A stretch of 64,000 nt of DNA from NCBI GenBank assembly GCA_030247885.1, contig JAPDRO010000011.1, forward strand, positions 965,563 through 1,029,562, read 5' to 3'. Numbering within the stretch: the first letter of the stretch is position 1; every line of letters starts with the position of its first letter. The DNA is from Taxawa tesnikishii (nom. ined.). Lineage: Eukaryota > Ascomycota > Dothideomycetes > Dothideales. Made by a program: the position numbers and the translations under genes. Below, in pieces: positions 38,021 through 48,569 of this stretch. The notes under the pieces are model-generated. The model was not told the origin of the DNA. It was given only the letters and a program-made list of their open reading frames with translations, and searched no databases.

Positions 38021-39865
38021 ACGTGTTTTATTACTAAGTAGTCTACTATTACTAAGTAGTCTGCCCTTACTAATATCGCGACTATTATAGACTATTATAA
38101 CAATGCCTTTATAACGTAACGCGTAATTAACCTACAATGAAGGTATACTATACCTTACTATTAAGGCTACCTAAGTAACCCCTCCTAATAGCTAAAGACA
38201 CGCGTCTAAGGTATTCGACGTCCCCTAAATAACCCTAAAACGACGACGCGACGGAAAGCTCGTATAACGCGACTATAAGCCTAACTTAAAGAAGCTATAA
38301 AAGACAAAGGAGGAGGCGATAGTAGCACGTATACTTGAGCTAGACTCGCAAGGAATAGGCGCTATAAGGACTATAGTAGAAGAAATAGCTAATGATCTAC
38401 TAGCTACGCGTAGTAAAGGGCCTATTAGTAAGTACTAGGTAGACAGGTTTAAGACGCGTACTAAGGAAGTTAAGCTTCGACGTAGTCGTCTATACGATTG
38501 TTAGTAAGCCTTAAACGAAGACGCACGCGTTATAACGCCCTAGTTCGAGCTAGTTAGGAAGACAAAGGAAAAGTATAGTATCCTAGACGAAGATATATAT
38601 AACTTTAATAAGACAGGCTTTATAATAGGTATAATTAACGCTCAAATAGTCTTTATAGGCTCTAAGAAATAAAGTAATCCTAAAAAGGTATAGCTAGGTA
38701 ACCGGGAGTAAGTTACAATTATTTAAGGTATCTACGCTACTAGGTAGGCTATCCTACCCTTCGTTATCTTTAGTAGTAAGGTCCTTATATCGAGCTAGTA
38801 CGTAGACCTACCTCGCGACTAAGTACTTAAGACTAGCGCTAACGACTAGACGACGAATAAGTTTACTCTAAAGTAGTTAAAGTACTTTAACGCGTATATA
38901 AAGGCGCGTTAAGTAGGTATATACTACCTACTAATTATAGACGGCTACGAGAGCTATAATAGTTACGACTTCTATAACTACTATAAAGAATAAAAGATTA
39001 TTATTCTTTACATGCCCTTATACTCGTTATACTTATTATAGCTACTTAACGTGGGCTATTTTGCCCCTTAAAGCGGGTATATAACGCGGAGATTAATAGC
39101 TAGTCACGGTACTCTACTACGTAAGTTAAGAAAGAGGCCTTCCTACTAGCCTTTTATATCGCTTTCGACAAGGCAATTATAAAGGACAATATTTAGGTAA
39201 GCTTTAGAGGCGCTAGATTAATTCCCTATAACCTAGAGCGAGTACTATTAAAGCTTAACGTAGTACTTCGTACGCCGACACTTATACTATTAAAAGTTAC
39301 TCCGTAGGAGTCTAAAACACTAGCTAATTTAAAGGAGATAGAGGCGTAAATAATACTAGTCTACGAGCGCATATAACTATATAGAGATTCGCCTATTTCG
39401 CCTCTTCTATAGGCTATAGATTCGCTTACTAAAGGTATAGCTATTATAGGTTATAGATTAGAGTTATAGACAAGGAAATCGCAAGTCTTCGGAAGTCGAT
39501 TAAGGCGTTAATAGAGTAGCGTAGTCGCAAAAGAAAGTATATTCGGATAAAGGAGAGTCTTATAGTAAGTAACGTATAGGATTTAATAGCTAATAAGGAC
39601 GATAGTAGTAACGAGGGTACTAAATAGCTTACGAAGAGTACGCACGTAGAGGTACTACGGACATTATAGTAAGACTAGCTATAATACGCGCACTTACACT
39701 ATAGAAATAGTAGATCTAGATAATAGTAATACTTCTAAATAGTACTATAGACTAGAGTATGTTTTTATATAGTATTATAGTGCGGAGGTAATAGTCTATA
39801 ATAGTCGCGATATTAGTAAGGGCGAACTACTTAGTAATAGTAGACTACTTAGTAATAAAATACGT
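38021..39865 (+). mobile_element. pogo/Fot1-like DNA transposon, family A copy 1, moderately RIPed
   Basis: A 1,845-bp unit flanked by TA. Terminal inverted repeats begin ACGTGTTTTATTACTAAG, with an internally repeated TACTAAGTAGTCT block. Plus-strand translation shows a Fot1/pogo transposase in order: helix-turn-helix-like N-terminal region, LDEDIYNFNKTGF (the first catalytic Asp region of this family), LLIIDGYESYNSYDF (second Asp) and LLNVGYFAPLKRVY near the last catalytic residue. His-to-Tyr and Gln-to-stop changes fit RIP. Inactive. Confidence 0.85.
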
Positions 39866-40467
39866 TATATAACGTTAGTTTATAATTAACGTGTTTTATT
39901 ACTAAGTAGTCTACTATTACCGAGTAGTTTACTCTTACTAACATCGCGACTATTATAGACTATTACCTCCGTACTATAATACTATATAAAACATACTCTA
40001 GTCTATAGTACTATTTAGAAGTATCGCTATTATCTAGATCTACTATTTCTATAGTATAGGTACGCGTATTATAGCTAGTCTTACCGCAATGTCTATAGTA
40101 CCTCTACGTACGTACTCTTCGTAGGCTATTTAGTACCCTCGTTACTACTATCGTCCTTATTAGCTATTAAATCCTATACGTTACCTACTATAAGACTCTC
40201 CTCTATCCGAATATACTTTCTTTGCGACTACGCTACTTTGTTAACGCCTTAATCGACTTCCGAAGACCTGCGATTTCCTTGTCTATAACTCTAATCTATA
40301 ACCTATAATAGCTATACCTTTAGTAAGCGAATCTATAGCCTATAGAAGAGGCGAGATAGGCGAATCCTATGTAGTCGTATACGCTTGCGGACTAGCGTTA
40401 TTTGCGCCTTTATCTCCTTTAGATTAGCTAGTGTTTTAGACTCCTACGGGGTAACCTCTAATAGTAC

Positions 40468-40694
40468 TGTGGTGGGGTAGCCGCTGGATAGTCATGGGTT
40501 GTTAGTCACGTGGAAGCTACCTTTGATTCCTACTTATTTAGTCCGCACACAAGATAGTCACTCATTTAATCAACAACTGTTCTTTCTACGTCTTGTTCTT
40601 GTCTTATGTCTTACTAACTGCTGTCTCCATTACTACTTGCGTAGCTGCCTTCTGCAGTCTTGACCTAACCCAACATAGGGTTCTCCCTACCACA
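40468..40694 (+). repeat. 5' LTR of Gypsy copy 3
   Basis: 227 bp, TGTGGTGG...CTACCACA. It differs from the 3' LTR at three sites (CATTTAAT/CATTCAAT, CTGCAG/CTGTAG, CCCTACC/CCCCACC), each a CpA-to-TpA change in one of the two. Confidence 0.95.
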
Positions 40695-40698
40695 TTTT

Positions 40699-40715
40699 TG
40701 GTGACCGTGCCAGGG
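40699..40715 (+). promoter_or_regulatory. Putative tRNA primer-binding site
   Basis: TGGTGACCGTGCCAGGG begins four bases after the LTR and starts with TGG, complementary to the CCA end of a tRNA. The tRNA species was not determined. Confidence 0.6.
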
Positions 40716-41042
40716 GAGAAACAAAGCCCTTGAGGAAACAGTCAACAGAAGGAGTGCGTAGAGTAGTAGGAGAACAGCAGAGGTTCTAGTCGATACTGGG
40801 AGGACGATTGACCCCTTCAGCTACTCGCGTATCTACGACGATACGGAGGACCTCGGAGGCTGGAGATGGCTCCTATATCGGCGACACAGTGTGCAAGGAA
40901 CCCTTGCAAGGCATCGCATAGCCGGCGTCTTAAGGCTTCCTATTCTGGAATCGGAGCGTGTCTAGACCAGAGGGGTCGAAGGCGTGCTTACAAGGGCAAG
41001 CAGTATCGAAGGCCTAGCTAGATCTGGAAACACGAGGACTAC

Positions 41043-42230
41043 ATGGATGCTAGGGCATACCCATATCAGGGACGAACCTTACCGGAGATTAAAAATAAAG
41101 TGTGGGGTACCGAGCTACTACAAAAGATGGAGACGATAGTACTACTCTGGATGGAGATCTACATTCATCTGCTAAAGATAGTATTGGAAATCTTACTGCA
41201 ACGGAAACTACACCATTGTTACTACGCTGCAACATCTGCGGAACTCACCATGTCCGAGAACGTTACTCAGAGCATTGCTTTCGGAGAAGGAGAAGCGTTC
41301 AGTACCTTCCGTGCTGCTGATAGAGGACACCAGTCCGACGAGGATTCCATGCCATCTAACACCTACAACGATGTTCCTGGACTCACTCTAGACGGTAATC
41401 CTAAGCCTCCACTAGTTACAGAGACGTCCTCGTCCAATGGTCAGGCTATCCGCACTCCTAGTGACAGCTAAGGCAGAACTACGACCACTTCTACTACGGT
41501 TCAACCTGCTGCTCCTGTTCAGGCATCCATTAGTATAGGTGGAGGGCAAGGCTTGTCCATTGGAGATCTCCGTCGCCTTGTCGCTGGTAGCAACTTGCCA
41601 GGGCCGGATGCTGCTGGATCTCCAAGGTTCACTGGTAGCAATGTCACTCGGTTCGTTGAAGACTAGGAAGAGTGGTGTGTTGACAACTTCACCACTCCAG
41701 AGAAGTCTATCAGATCTCTTCCTCGGTATGCAGATAAAGGACCTGCTGAATTTATCCGGTCTCTAGATTCCTATGCGGATAGGGAATGGACTAGTTTGAA
41801 GAGAAAGATCCTCCGAGAGTACCGAAAGGATGATATCGACCATCCGAGGAATGCCAAGTCTACACTAGCTGCTCTCTGTAAGAAGGCTAAGGATCAGAAA
41901 GGCAAAACTCTGGAGGACCAGAAAGGATACTGTTAGCGCTTCCAGGTTCTGCAGAAGAGAGTACTAGATGAGTACATGAATGTAGTCGAACGAGCGTCTT
42001 TGCTGTTGCGCGGACTGGTACCCTCTGTGTCGGAGAAGGTGTATTAGAAGGCATAGTTGGATGGCGAGGATCCGGCCACTTTCAGAGACTTTGCAAAGAT
42101 CATGAAGGTGGCTAAGAAGTTCTTAGATGAGAAGATCGGTTATCAAGGAATTGCAGGCCCTGTAACTAATGATGGTCGTTTCGAGGAGATAGTAGAATCA
42201 TACCGTGCTCCGAAAAGAGCATGGCTATGA
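41043..42230 (+). pseudogene. Gypsy copy 3 gag-like frame, five internal stops
   Basis: The structural (capsid-type) frame of the element. It is continuous in one phase from at least 41043 to a TGA at 42228-42230. Internal stops lie at 41469-41471 (TAA), 41664-41666, 41934-41936, 42045-42047 and 42054-42056 (all TAG). All five can arise from Gln or Trp codons by one RIP-type transition. The region after 41660 is charged and helical (LDSYADREWTSLKRKILREY), as in retrotransposon gag. The first ATG is uncertain; another in-frame ATG is at 41250. The terminal TGA is not a RIP product and overlaps the next frame's ATG, so the frame end is probably native. Confidence 0.75.
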
Positions 42231-43180
42231 GCTTCAAGACTGATCAGGTGCGTGGAGGGCACACTGATAAGGCTGTGGAGAAACTGGCCGAGCAAGTGAG
42301 CAAGATATCCATTTGCGTAGGCCAGCTGGTCAATCACTCTGTACCGGTACATGTACAGAAAGGTTCGGAGAACGTTGCGAGAGCAACACCTATGACTGCT
42401 GGAGGACAGTATCAGAGGGCCTCCGGATCCCCAGCCACAGGGGCGAATGCTATCCCTGTGCGCCCTCAAGGACCTATGAATTGCTGGTTCTACTACAAAC
42501 CAGGTTATGGTACGAACAGCTACACATATCTTGAAGAGTGTGAGCGTAAAGGCTGGGCGCACCGTGATGGCAACGGTATCTTCTTAGGTAGCAGAGACAA
42601 GCCCCTAAAACGTCTCCACGGCCAAGAGGAGAGAGGAGAACCTTCTCGGTACGAGCAGGTACTGGAATACTTCGGACCGAAGAAGGTAGTTATCTGGATA
42701 GCGAGAGTGGAAGAAGAAGAGGAGGATGTACATCCGGGCCGCCTTGTACGAGCAAGGTTCCTTACGGTAGACCCTCTGGAGGAATCAGAAGTGTTGCCTG
42801 AAGGACTGGCTAGTGATGGGGAGGAAGACTCTGAAGACAAGGTCGCTGTTCGGTATCATGCAGTCGAAACCTCTCGGAGAACCGTTGGTGTTGCTGCAGC
42901 ACGCACTAATAAGGTGCTAGGAAGTAGGCAGAGCAATGCCAATTCTACGGACCACCGGATCAGTAAGCTAAAAGAGAAGGAGAGGGCTACTGGCAGGCTT
43001 CTAGTCTCAAAATCTGCAAGAACTGGACAGTACGTTGGATATTCTGTAGAACCAGAACCTTCGAATGCAACTTTGCCAGGTAATACAAGGCGGAGCCAGA
43101 CAGTGGAAGGCCCAGAACTGAGCATGGAAGATCCCCTACCATGCGGAAAGTTCATGGCAGGACACAGCCGAAGACGCTAA
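42221..43180 (+). CDS. Gypsy copy 3 second frame with degenerate CCHC zinc knuckle
   Basis: An open frame of 319 codons, in the -1 phase relative to gag and overlapping its end by ten bases. Residues 88-101 have the spacing of a retroviral-type zinc knuckle, C-x2-C-x4-H-x4-C. Only the first Cys remains; the other three ligand positions are Tyr, each one CpA/TpG-to-TpA change away from Cys or His. Downstream are charged low-complexity stretches (EEEEED). This would be the nucleic-acid-binding part of gag. It ends in an overlap with the protease frame, again in the -1 phase. Confidence 0.72.
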   Translation: MAMSFKTDQVRGGHTDKAVEKLAEQVSKISICVGQLVNHSVPVHVQKGSENVARATPMTAGGQYQRASGSPATGANAIPVRPQGPMNCWFYYKPGYGTNSYTYLEECERKGWAHRDGNGIFLGSRDKPLKRLHGQEERGEPSRYEQVLEYFGPKKVVIWIARVEEEEEDVHPGRLVRARFLTVDPLEESEVLPEGLASDGEEDSEDKVAVRYHAVETSRRTVGVAAARTNKVLGSRQSNANSTDHRISKLKEKERATGRLLVSKSARTGQYVGYSVEPEPSNATLPGNTRRSQTVEGPELSMEDPLPCGKFMAGHSRRR

Positions 43181-44067
43181 GATGGGACAAGATGGCCCAG
43201 AGGGAAGTCGATCCCAAAGAAGTCTTCGAAATGACCAAGAGTGCAAGGGTATCCCTATCATTACATGAACTTATTAGTGTTGTACTAGCAGTGGCCAAGC
43301 ACTTCTTCGCTAGATATCAGAATCCGGAATACGCCGGGGAGGATCCAGCTGCTAGAGACACCGGCGCAGAACCGACAGTACATCACGTGTCTGTTGAGGA
43401 CGATGGCCAGCAGCAGATAGGAGTGTTCTCCATCAAAGGACAACAGTACCAATTCGCCATCTCCCTATACAACAAGAGGGATCGGGAAGGAATCAATGTC
43501 CGGCTGTTGCAAGCAGAACCGCTGGTTGTGGACGAGGAGGAGGAACCCCTTGAAGACGATGGATTTGCTGCCATAAATGAGGATCTCATCTGTGCCGGAA
43601 GTCTATTCATAGGGGTGTCGCTAAATGACCACCCAAGTAGATATCAGGCCCTGATCGATTCCGGGTCTGAATGCAACTTGATGAGTGCCTCCACAGTAAG
43701 GCAAGCCGGCATTCCCGTTAGCAACGGGCCGAGTCTAGTATTGCGCGGCGCAACTGGGGAAAGCACCTTCAAGGGTGTAGCTCAAGGAGTTGTTGTCCGT
43801 CTCGGTGGTGTTAGGATTCCTACCTCTTTCCTTGTTGTGGACCAACCCCTTAACAACATCATCCTAGGACGGCCATGGGAACGCATGTCTAGGCTGAAAG
43901 CGATCAACCATGACGATGGTACCTGGGAGGGTACTGTATATGACAGGTCCGGCAATGTCTCCACCTCTTTCGTTGGTGTTCGTCCTTACACGGATCGGAA
44001 TCGTACCGCGGAGGAAATACTGTACCGCTCTGCAGTACCAGTCATAGTGAGGCAGGGAAAAGAGTAG
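43141..44067 (+). CDS. Gypsy copy 3 aspartic protease frame
   Basis: 308 codons. The retropepsin-type active site is ALIDSGSECNLMS (residues 167-179), followed by a flap-like region and the LNNIILGRPW motif about 80 residues later, a typical Gypsy protease arrangement. The N-terminal half (SARVSLSLHELISVV) resembles the gag-pol junction of fungal Gypsy elements. It overlaps the zinc-knuckle frame by 40 bases and ends with TAG nine bases before the pol ATG. The phase arrangement is the same in copy 2, so it is not a local sequence error. Confidence 0.83.
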   Translation: MRKVHGRTQPKTLRWDKMAQREVDPKEVFEMTKSARVSLSLHELISVVLAVAKHFFARYQNPEYAGEDPAARDTGAEPTVHHVSVEDDGQQQIGVFSIKGQQYQFAISLYNKRDREGINVRLLQAEPLVVDEEEEPLEDDGFAAINEDLICAGSLFIGVSLNDHPSRYQALIDSGSECNLMSASTVRQAGIPVSNGPSLVLRGATGESTFKGVAQGVVVRLGGVRIPTSFLVVDQPLNNIILGRPWERMSRLKAINHDDGTWEGTVYDRSGNVSTSFVGVRPYTDRNRTAEEILYRSAVPVIVRQGKE

Positions 44068-44075
44068 GTGGCCCC

Positions 44076-47000
44076 ATGACCGGTAGGGCTTCCACCTTAT
44101 CGAATAGACCGGTAAGAGACGAGAGATCTGAGTATAAAGCTGCGTGCATGAGTGTGCGCGTGGTGTCGAGCGCTGGCGATAGCGAGGCCGCTAGTGAGAT
44201 TATCAGTGGATCTTTACATGGCTCCGGGAGCCATGTAAACATGATTGGCTGGCAGCCGCCGCCGAGAACGCGGGGTCATCCAGGGTCCAGAGGCTTGGCG
44301 CCAAATCCAGGGTCCAGAAATCTCACACTAGATGCAGTGTCTAGTAGGACTAGCAGAAGAACAACACGGCTGCAACAATCGGACAGCGATGACTCAGATA
44401 CACGGATCCAGTCTGCGCGGTTGCACAATGATGCGCAAGACCAAAAGCACCAAAAAGGCGCGCTCACAGCCTTCCTCCCATACACATCTAGAGATCTGCA
44501 GACAGCCGAGATCCGAATGGCTAGAAGATTCGATCCATCCTATACAATTGGTCCGATTCAAGAGCGAGGACGCTCCTATATAAAGAGCCAGGGAGGAGAC
44601 AATGTGGTACATGCGAGGACACTGTACAAGCGGAAGGCAGACAAGGTTAATCCGGTCAATTCGTCCTTATCTGATGGCTTAACTCCAGGCGGACTTATTG
44701 ACTGGAGGGAAAGAGCATTGGCAAGAGAGAAACTGCTTCCATAGTTAGTAGGGCAGTACGGACAATGGCTCATTCCGAAATTCTCTGAGATCTAGCGTAG
44801 TACTCGTCTTAATAAGGAACGCATTGCAAAACTGCAGACTGGAGAGCAGCTATGGCTAAAGGAGAAGGATTTGCTGCTAGAGATGCTGTACAACAGGGAA
44901 GCAGCACTAGCATGGGACTTCTTAGAAATCGGAAAGGTCAAACCAGATGTGGCACCGCCTTAGGAGATCAGGACAATACCCCATGAGGCATGGCAAGCTC
45001 TAGGGTTCCCTGTACCCAAGGCAATGATCCCCAAGATCGTGGAGATGCTGCAGGAACGACTGAAGGCAGGATTGCTAGAATACTGTCACGGCCCATACCG
45101 GAATCCATGGTTTCTCGTCGCCAAGAAGGAGCAGAACAAGTTCCGCATCGTCAATGTAGCCATGAACATCAACCGTGTCACTATCCGTGATGGAAATCTG
45201 CCCCCAAATCCAGATGAATTTAGCGAGCAATTTGCAGGACTCGCAATAACGTCCCTTATCGACCTCTTCTCTGGATACGATCAGATGGAACTTGCTACGG
45301 AATGCAGAGACATGACAGGATTCATGACTCCTCTGGGACTGCTAAGACAAACGACGCTACCCCAAGGAGCCACCAACTCAGTGGCGCAGTTCGTGAGAAT
45401 TATTACCAAAATCCTGGAAGCGCACATTCCGCACGTAGCATTGCCATTTCTGGATGACATTGGTGTCAAAGGCCCAGTTGACAAAGAAGGAGACGCAGAA
45501 GTAGTACTTGGTATCCGGAAATACGTTCTGAAGCACATCTGTTGGCTAGATGGTGTTCTTGCGGATCTGGAACGTGCTGGCTGTACCATTGCCGGAGGAA
45601 AATCCCAATTCTGCATGTCCGGAATCAAGATCGTTGGCTATGTCTGCGACTCAGAAGGCAGACATCCAGATACTACCAAGGCTATCAAGATCTTGGAATG
45701 GGATAGGTTTGAGAATGTTACAGATGTTCGGGCATTCCTTGGCTTGAGCTTATACTATCGTCTCTAGGTGGAAAACTTTGCACATGTGGCAGCACCACTA
45801 TACGAACTCATGCGGAAAGACGTGGTGTTTTCCTTCGGAGAACCAGCCAGACAGGCAGTTGAGCTGCTAAAGGCGAAGCTTACTGATGCTCTAGCACTGA
45901 AGTCCATTGATTATACTGAAGGAGCAGGATCCATCATTCTGGCCGTGGATTCTAGCCTTCGCGGATGGGGAGCCATCCTGATGCAGTTGGCCAGAGACAA
46001 CAAGAAGAGACGGCATCCGGTACGATACGAAAGCGGCCTCTGGACGACTACGGAATCCGGCTACGATGCTGGAAAACGCGAATGCAGAGGAGTACTCAAG
46101 GCCCTGAAGAAAGTACGCTCGTATCTGTATGGCGTATTCTTCATCTTGGAAATTGATGCCAAAACGCTAGTGGCGCAGCTCAACAAATCGTCCTCGGATC
46201 TTCCTGGTTCCGTTATGGCCCGATGGGTAGCCTGGATACGACTATTCACATTCGAGGTTCGACATGTGCCTGGTACCAAACACACTGCTGCAGATGCGCT
46301 GTCTCGGAGACCTCGCCATCCTTCGGATGACGATGATATGCTAAACGAGCAAGACATTGACGTGGTCATCAACGCAGATCTGTTTACTACTTCTGTGTGC
46401 ACTGTTACAGTTGACGGGGGTGTTGAAATGTACCCCACAACCACAGCGGCCGCTGTTGGAATGTCGTTAGTAGAAGGTTACTCGGAGAAATCTCAGAGAA
46501 TAGCGGAATACCTCACGACTTTGAAAAAGCCTGCGGCCATGGATCTTAAGGAATTTTACGCATTCAAGAAAGAGGCGCTCAACTATCTGGTCCGCGGTCA
46601 GCATCTATTCCGGAGAAATGCCAGGAACATGCCACTACGGCGGGTAATTGACAGCGAGGATCAGAGGCGAAAGATTATTTAAAGCCTGCATGATGAAAGT
46701 GGCCACCGAGGACGAGAGGCTACTTACAGAAAGGTCGCTGACTGTTACTGGTGGAACAATGCCTTCAAAGATGTTTCTAGATACTGCGCGGGCTGCCCAG
46801 AGTGCTAGATGCGTGCTAACCGCAGGGATGTAGAGGAATTGCATCCGGTTTACCAGCAAGTCCTTGGAGAAGCATGGTCAGTAGATATTGTCTCTATGCC
46901 CGCGTCTGGTGGCAAGGAATACCTCGTTGTCGCCAGAGAATTAGTGTTAGGGTGGCCAGAGGCCAGAGCATTACGCAAGCCTGATAGCCAGGCCGTTGCA

Positions 47001-47939
47001 AGATTCCTTTACGAGGACGTCATCTGCAGACATGGGTGCTTCGCCAAACTAATCAGCGACGGAGGACCTGAGAACTTCGGCTATGTATCTGCGTTGGCTG
47101 CACAGTATGGAATTCGGAAGATTGTCACCTCCGCTTATTATCCTGAAGGCAATAGATTAGTGGAACGCGGACATCCGAACCTTGTTGACTGCTTGTCAAA
47201 GCTTACTTCCGGGTTTAGCAAGCCCTGGGACGTACGGTTACCGGAAACCTTGTGGGCAGACCGGATTACGCTAAGGCGATCCATTAACATGTCTCCAGCA
47301 TGGATCCTGTATGGAAGAGATGTCGTTCTTCCGATCGAACTGGAATTCCCATCATGGCAGGTACTGGACTGGAGCACTGTTAAAACTACCACGGATTTGG
47401 TGGCTATGCGCGCACAACAGTTAGCACGCCGGGATGAAGTCCTGGAGGATGTACTACTATACCAACAGCGAATGCGGGAGCAGAACGCAGAGGAATTCAA
47501 CAATCGGAAGAATGCTACGTTCGAACAGCTGAACGTCGGACAGGAAGTCCTCATCCATGACACGAAACGCAAGAAAATCCGGAGAGACAAGCTGCTGTTT
47601 CGATGGTACGGTCCTTCCAGGATCAAAAGCGTTACCCCTACAGGTACCTACGTACTGGAAACCTTGGATGGTATTGAAATGAAAGGGACTTATACCCGAA
47701 ATCGGCTGAAACCATGGATCCGGCCTATCCTCCTAACCACGCCTGAACGGCTACAAGATCGGTTGGTAGCTGCTGAAGGCGGCATGCCTTCACCTGAGGA
47801 TGAAGGATCAGAAATCAATTTGCAGGACGAGGAACTGGAGGACGAATTGCCTGCAGACATCAGAGATACAGGCCCAAAGGTGATCGTCAGCGTGCCGCGA
47901 GGATTCGATCCATCGTAGTATGAGGATTACATGGAGTAG
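44076..47939 (+). pseudogene. Gypsy copy 3 pol: reverse transcriptase, RNase H, integrase, seven internal stops
   Basis: A single phase of about 1,287 codons. A Ser/Arg-rich leader comes first. The reverse transcriptase follows at about 45.0-45.6 kb (LVAKKEQNKFRIVN, SLIDLFSGYDQMEL, LPQGATNS and the catalytic LPFLDD). RNase H is at 45.9-46.3 kb (LAVDSSLRGWGA, the ESGLWTTTESGY Glu block, DAKTLV, HVPGTKHTAADALSR). The integrase is at 46.7-47.4 kb (zinc-binding H..C..C, then Asp in SVDIVSMP, Asp in LISDGGPEN and Glu in RLVERGH), ending with a chromodomain-less basic tail. Stops are at 44742-44744, 44793-44795, 44961-44963, 45765-45767, 46680-46682, 46806-46808 and 47916-47918, all TAG or TAA. The true end is probably 47937-47939. 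Confidence 0.9.
44213..44239. repeat. Perfect 13-bp-arm palindrome inside pol (TTTACATGGCTCC)
   Basis: The arms at 44213-44225 and 44227-44239 are perfectly complementary around one G. Near-identical palindromes recur at 47961-47989 and, weaker, at 51332-51358. Confidence 0.8.
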
Positions 47940-48569
47940 CCAGCCAGCTGGCAGGCTAGGTTTTACATGGCTCCGGGAGCTATGTAAAAACTTGAGTCTG
48001 GGGACAGACTCATGGAGGAAGGAGGTGTGTTTCCATATTGTTTTGACAATCTTTCCATTTATTTCTTTAGATAATTTCCTTTGTCAACTCTCTTGATAAT
48101 CTCTTTTGTCATCTGTTTCTCTGCCATTCTTACATTCCCCTTTCGTAATAAGGCCTTTGTCTGTTTGCCCAAGACAGTAGTCTCATCCTATTACTAAACA
48201 GAAGCGCAAAGCTCGCAGGATGAGAAGTTTGTGTTTATGTGAAAAGATGTTCCTTTTATACTGCAGGTTGAAAGGATTAAGTGATGGTGGTGACAAGGGG
48301 TAACAAGAAAGAAGTGAAAGGAAGGACACTTCCAGAACCGAAATCTCCGGATATTAGCCGTGTTTCCCTTTAAGGAAGCAAAACACGTGACAAACATCCA
48401 AATTCACATGCTGGACTATAAATCCTTTAGAAACCACGCCCCAAAGCTACTACCAACAACGCTGCCACGATTCGCAAGTACGGCAGTTGCGGACACCTCA
48501 GAAACCTACTAGAAGACAGCATTTCCTTACTACATATTTACTGAAGTCTGACTACACCTGCGACTCACT
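47940..48569 (+). promoter_or_regulatory. Spacer between pol and the accessory frame, with hairpins and a TATA-like box
   Basis: No gene on either strand. It begins with the second TTTTACATGGCTCC palindrome (47961-47989, one mismatch), then a GAGTCTG/CAGACTC hairpin (47994-48011) and a pyrimidine-rich stretch. TATAAAT at 48417-48423 lies about 150 bases before the ATG at 48570. The accessory frame may thus have its own promoter or a processed transcript; this is inference. Confidence 0.5.

Noticed and set aside
48194-48397. 67-codon minus-strand open frame in the Gypsy spacer (also at 33750-33953 in copy 2)
   Set aside because: Identical in both copies only because the DNA is homologous; no start context or domain, and it overlaps likely regulatory sequence.
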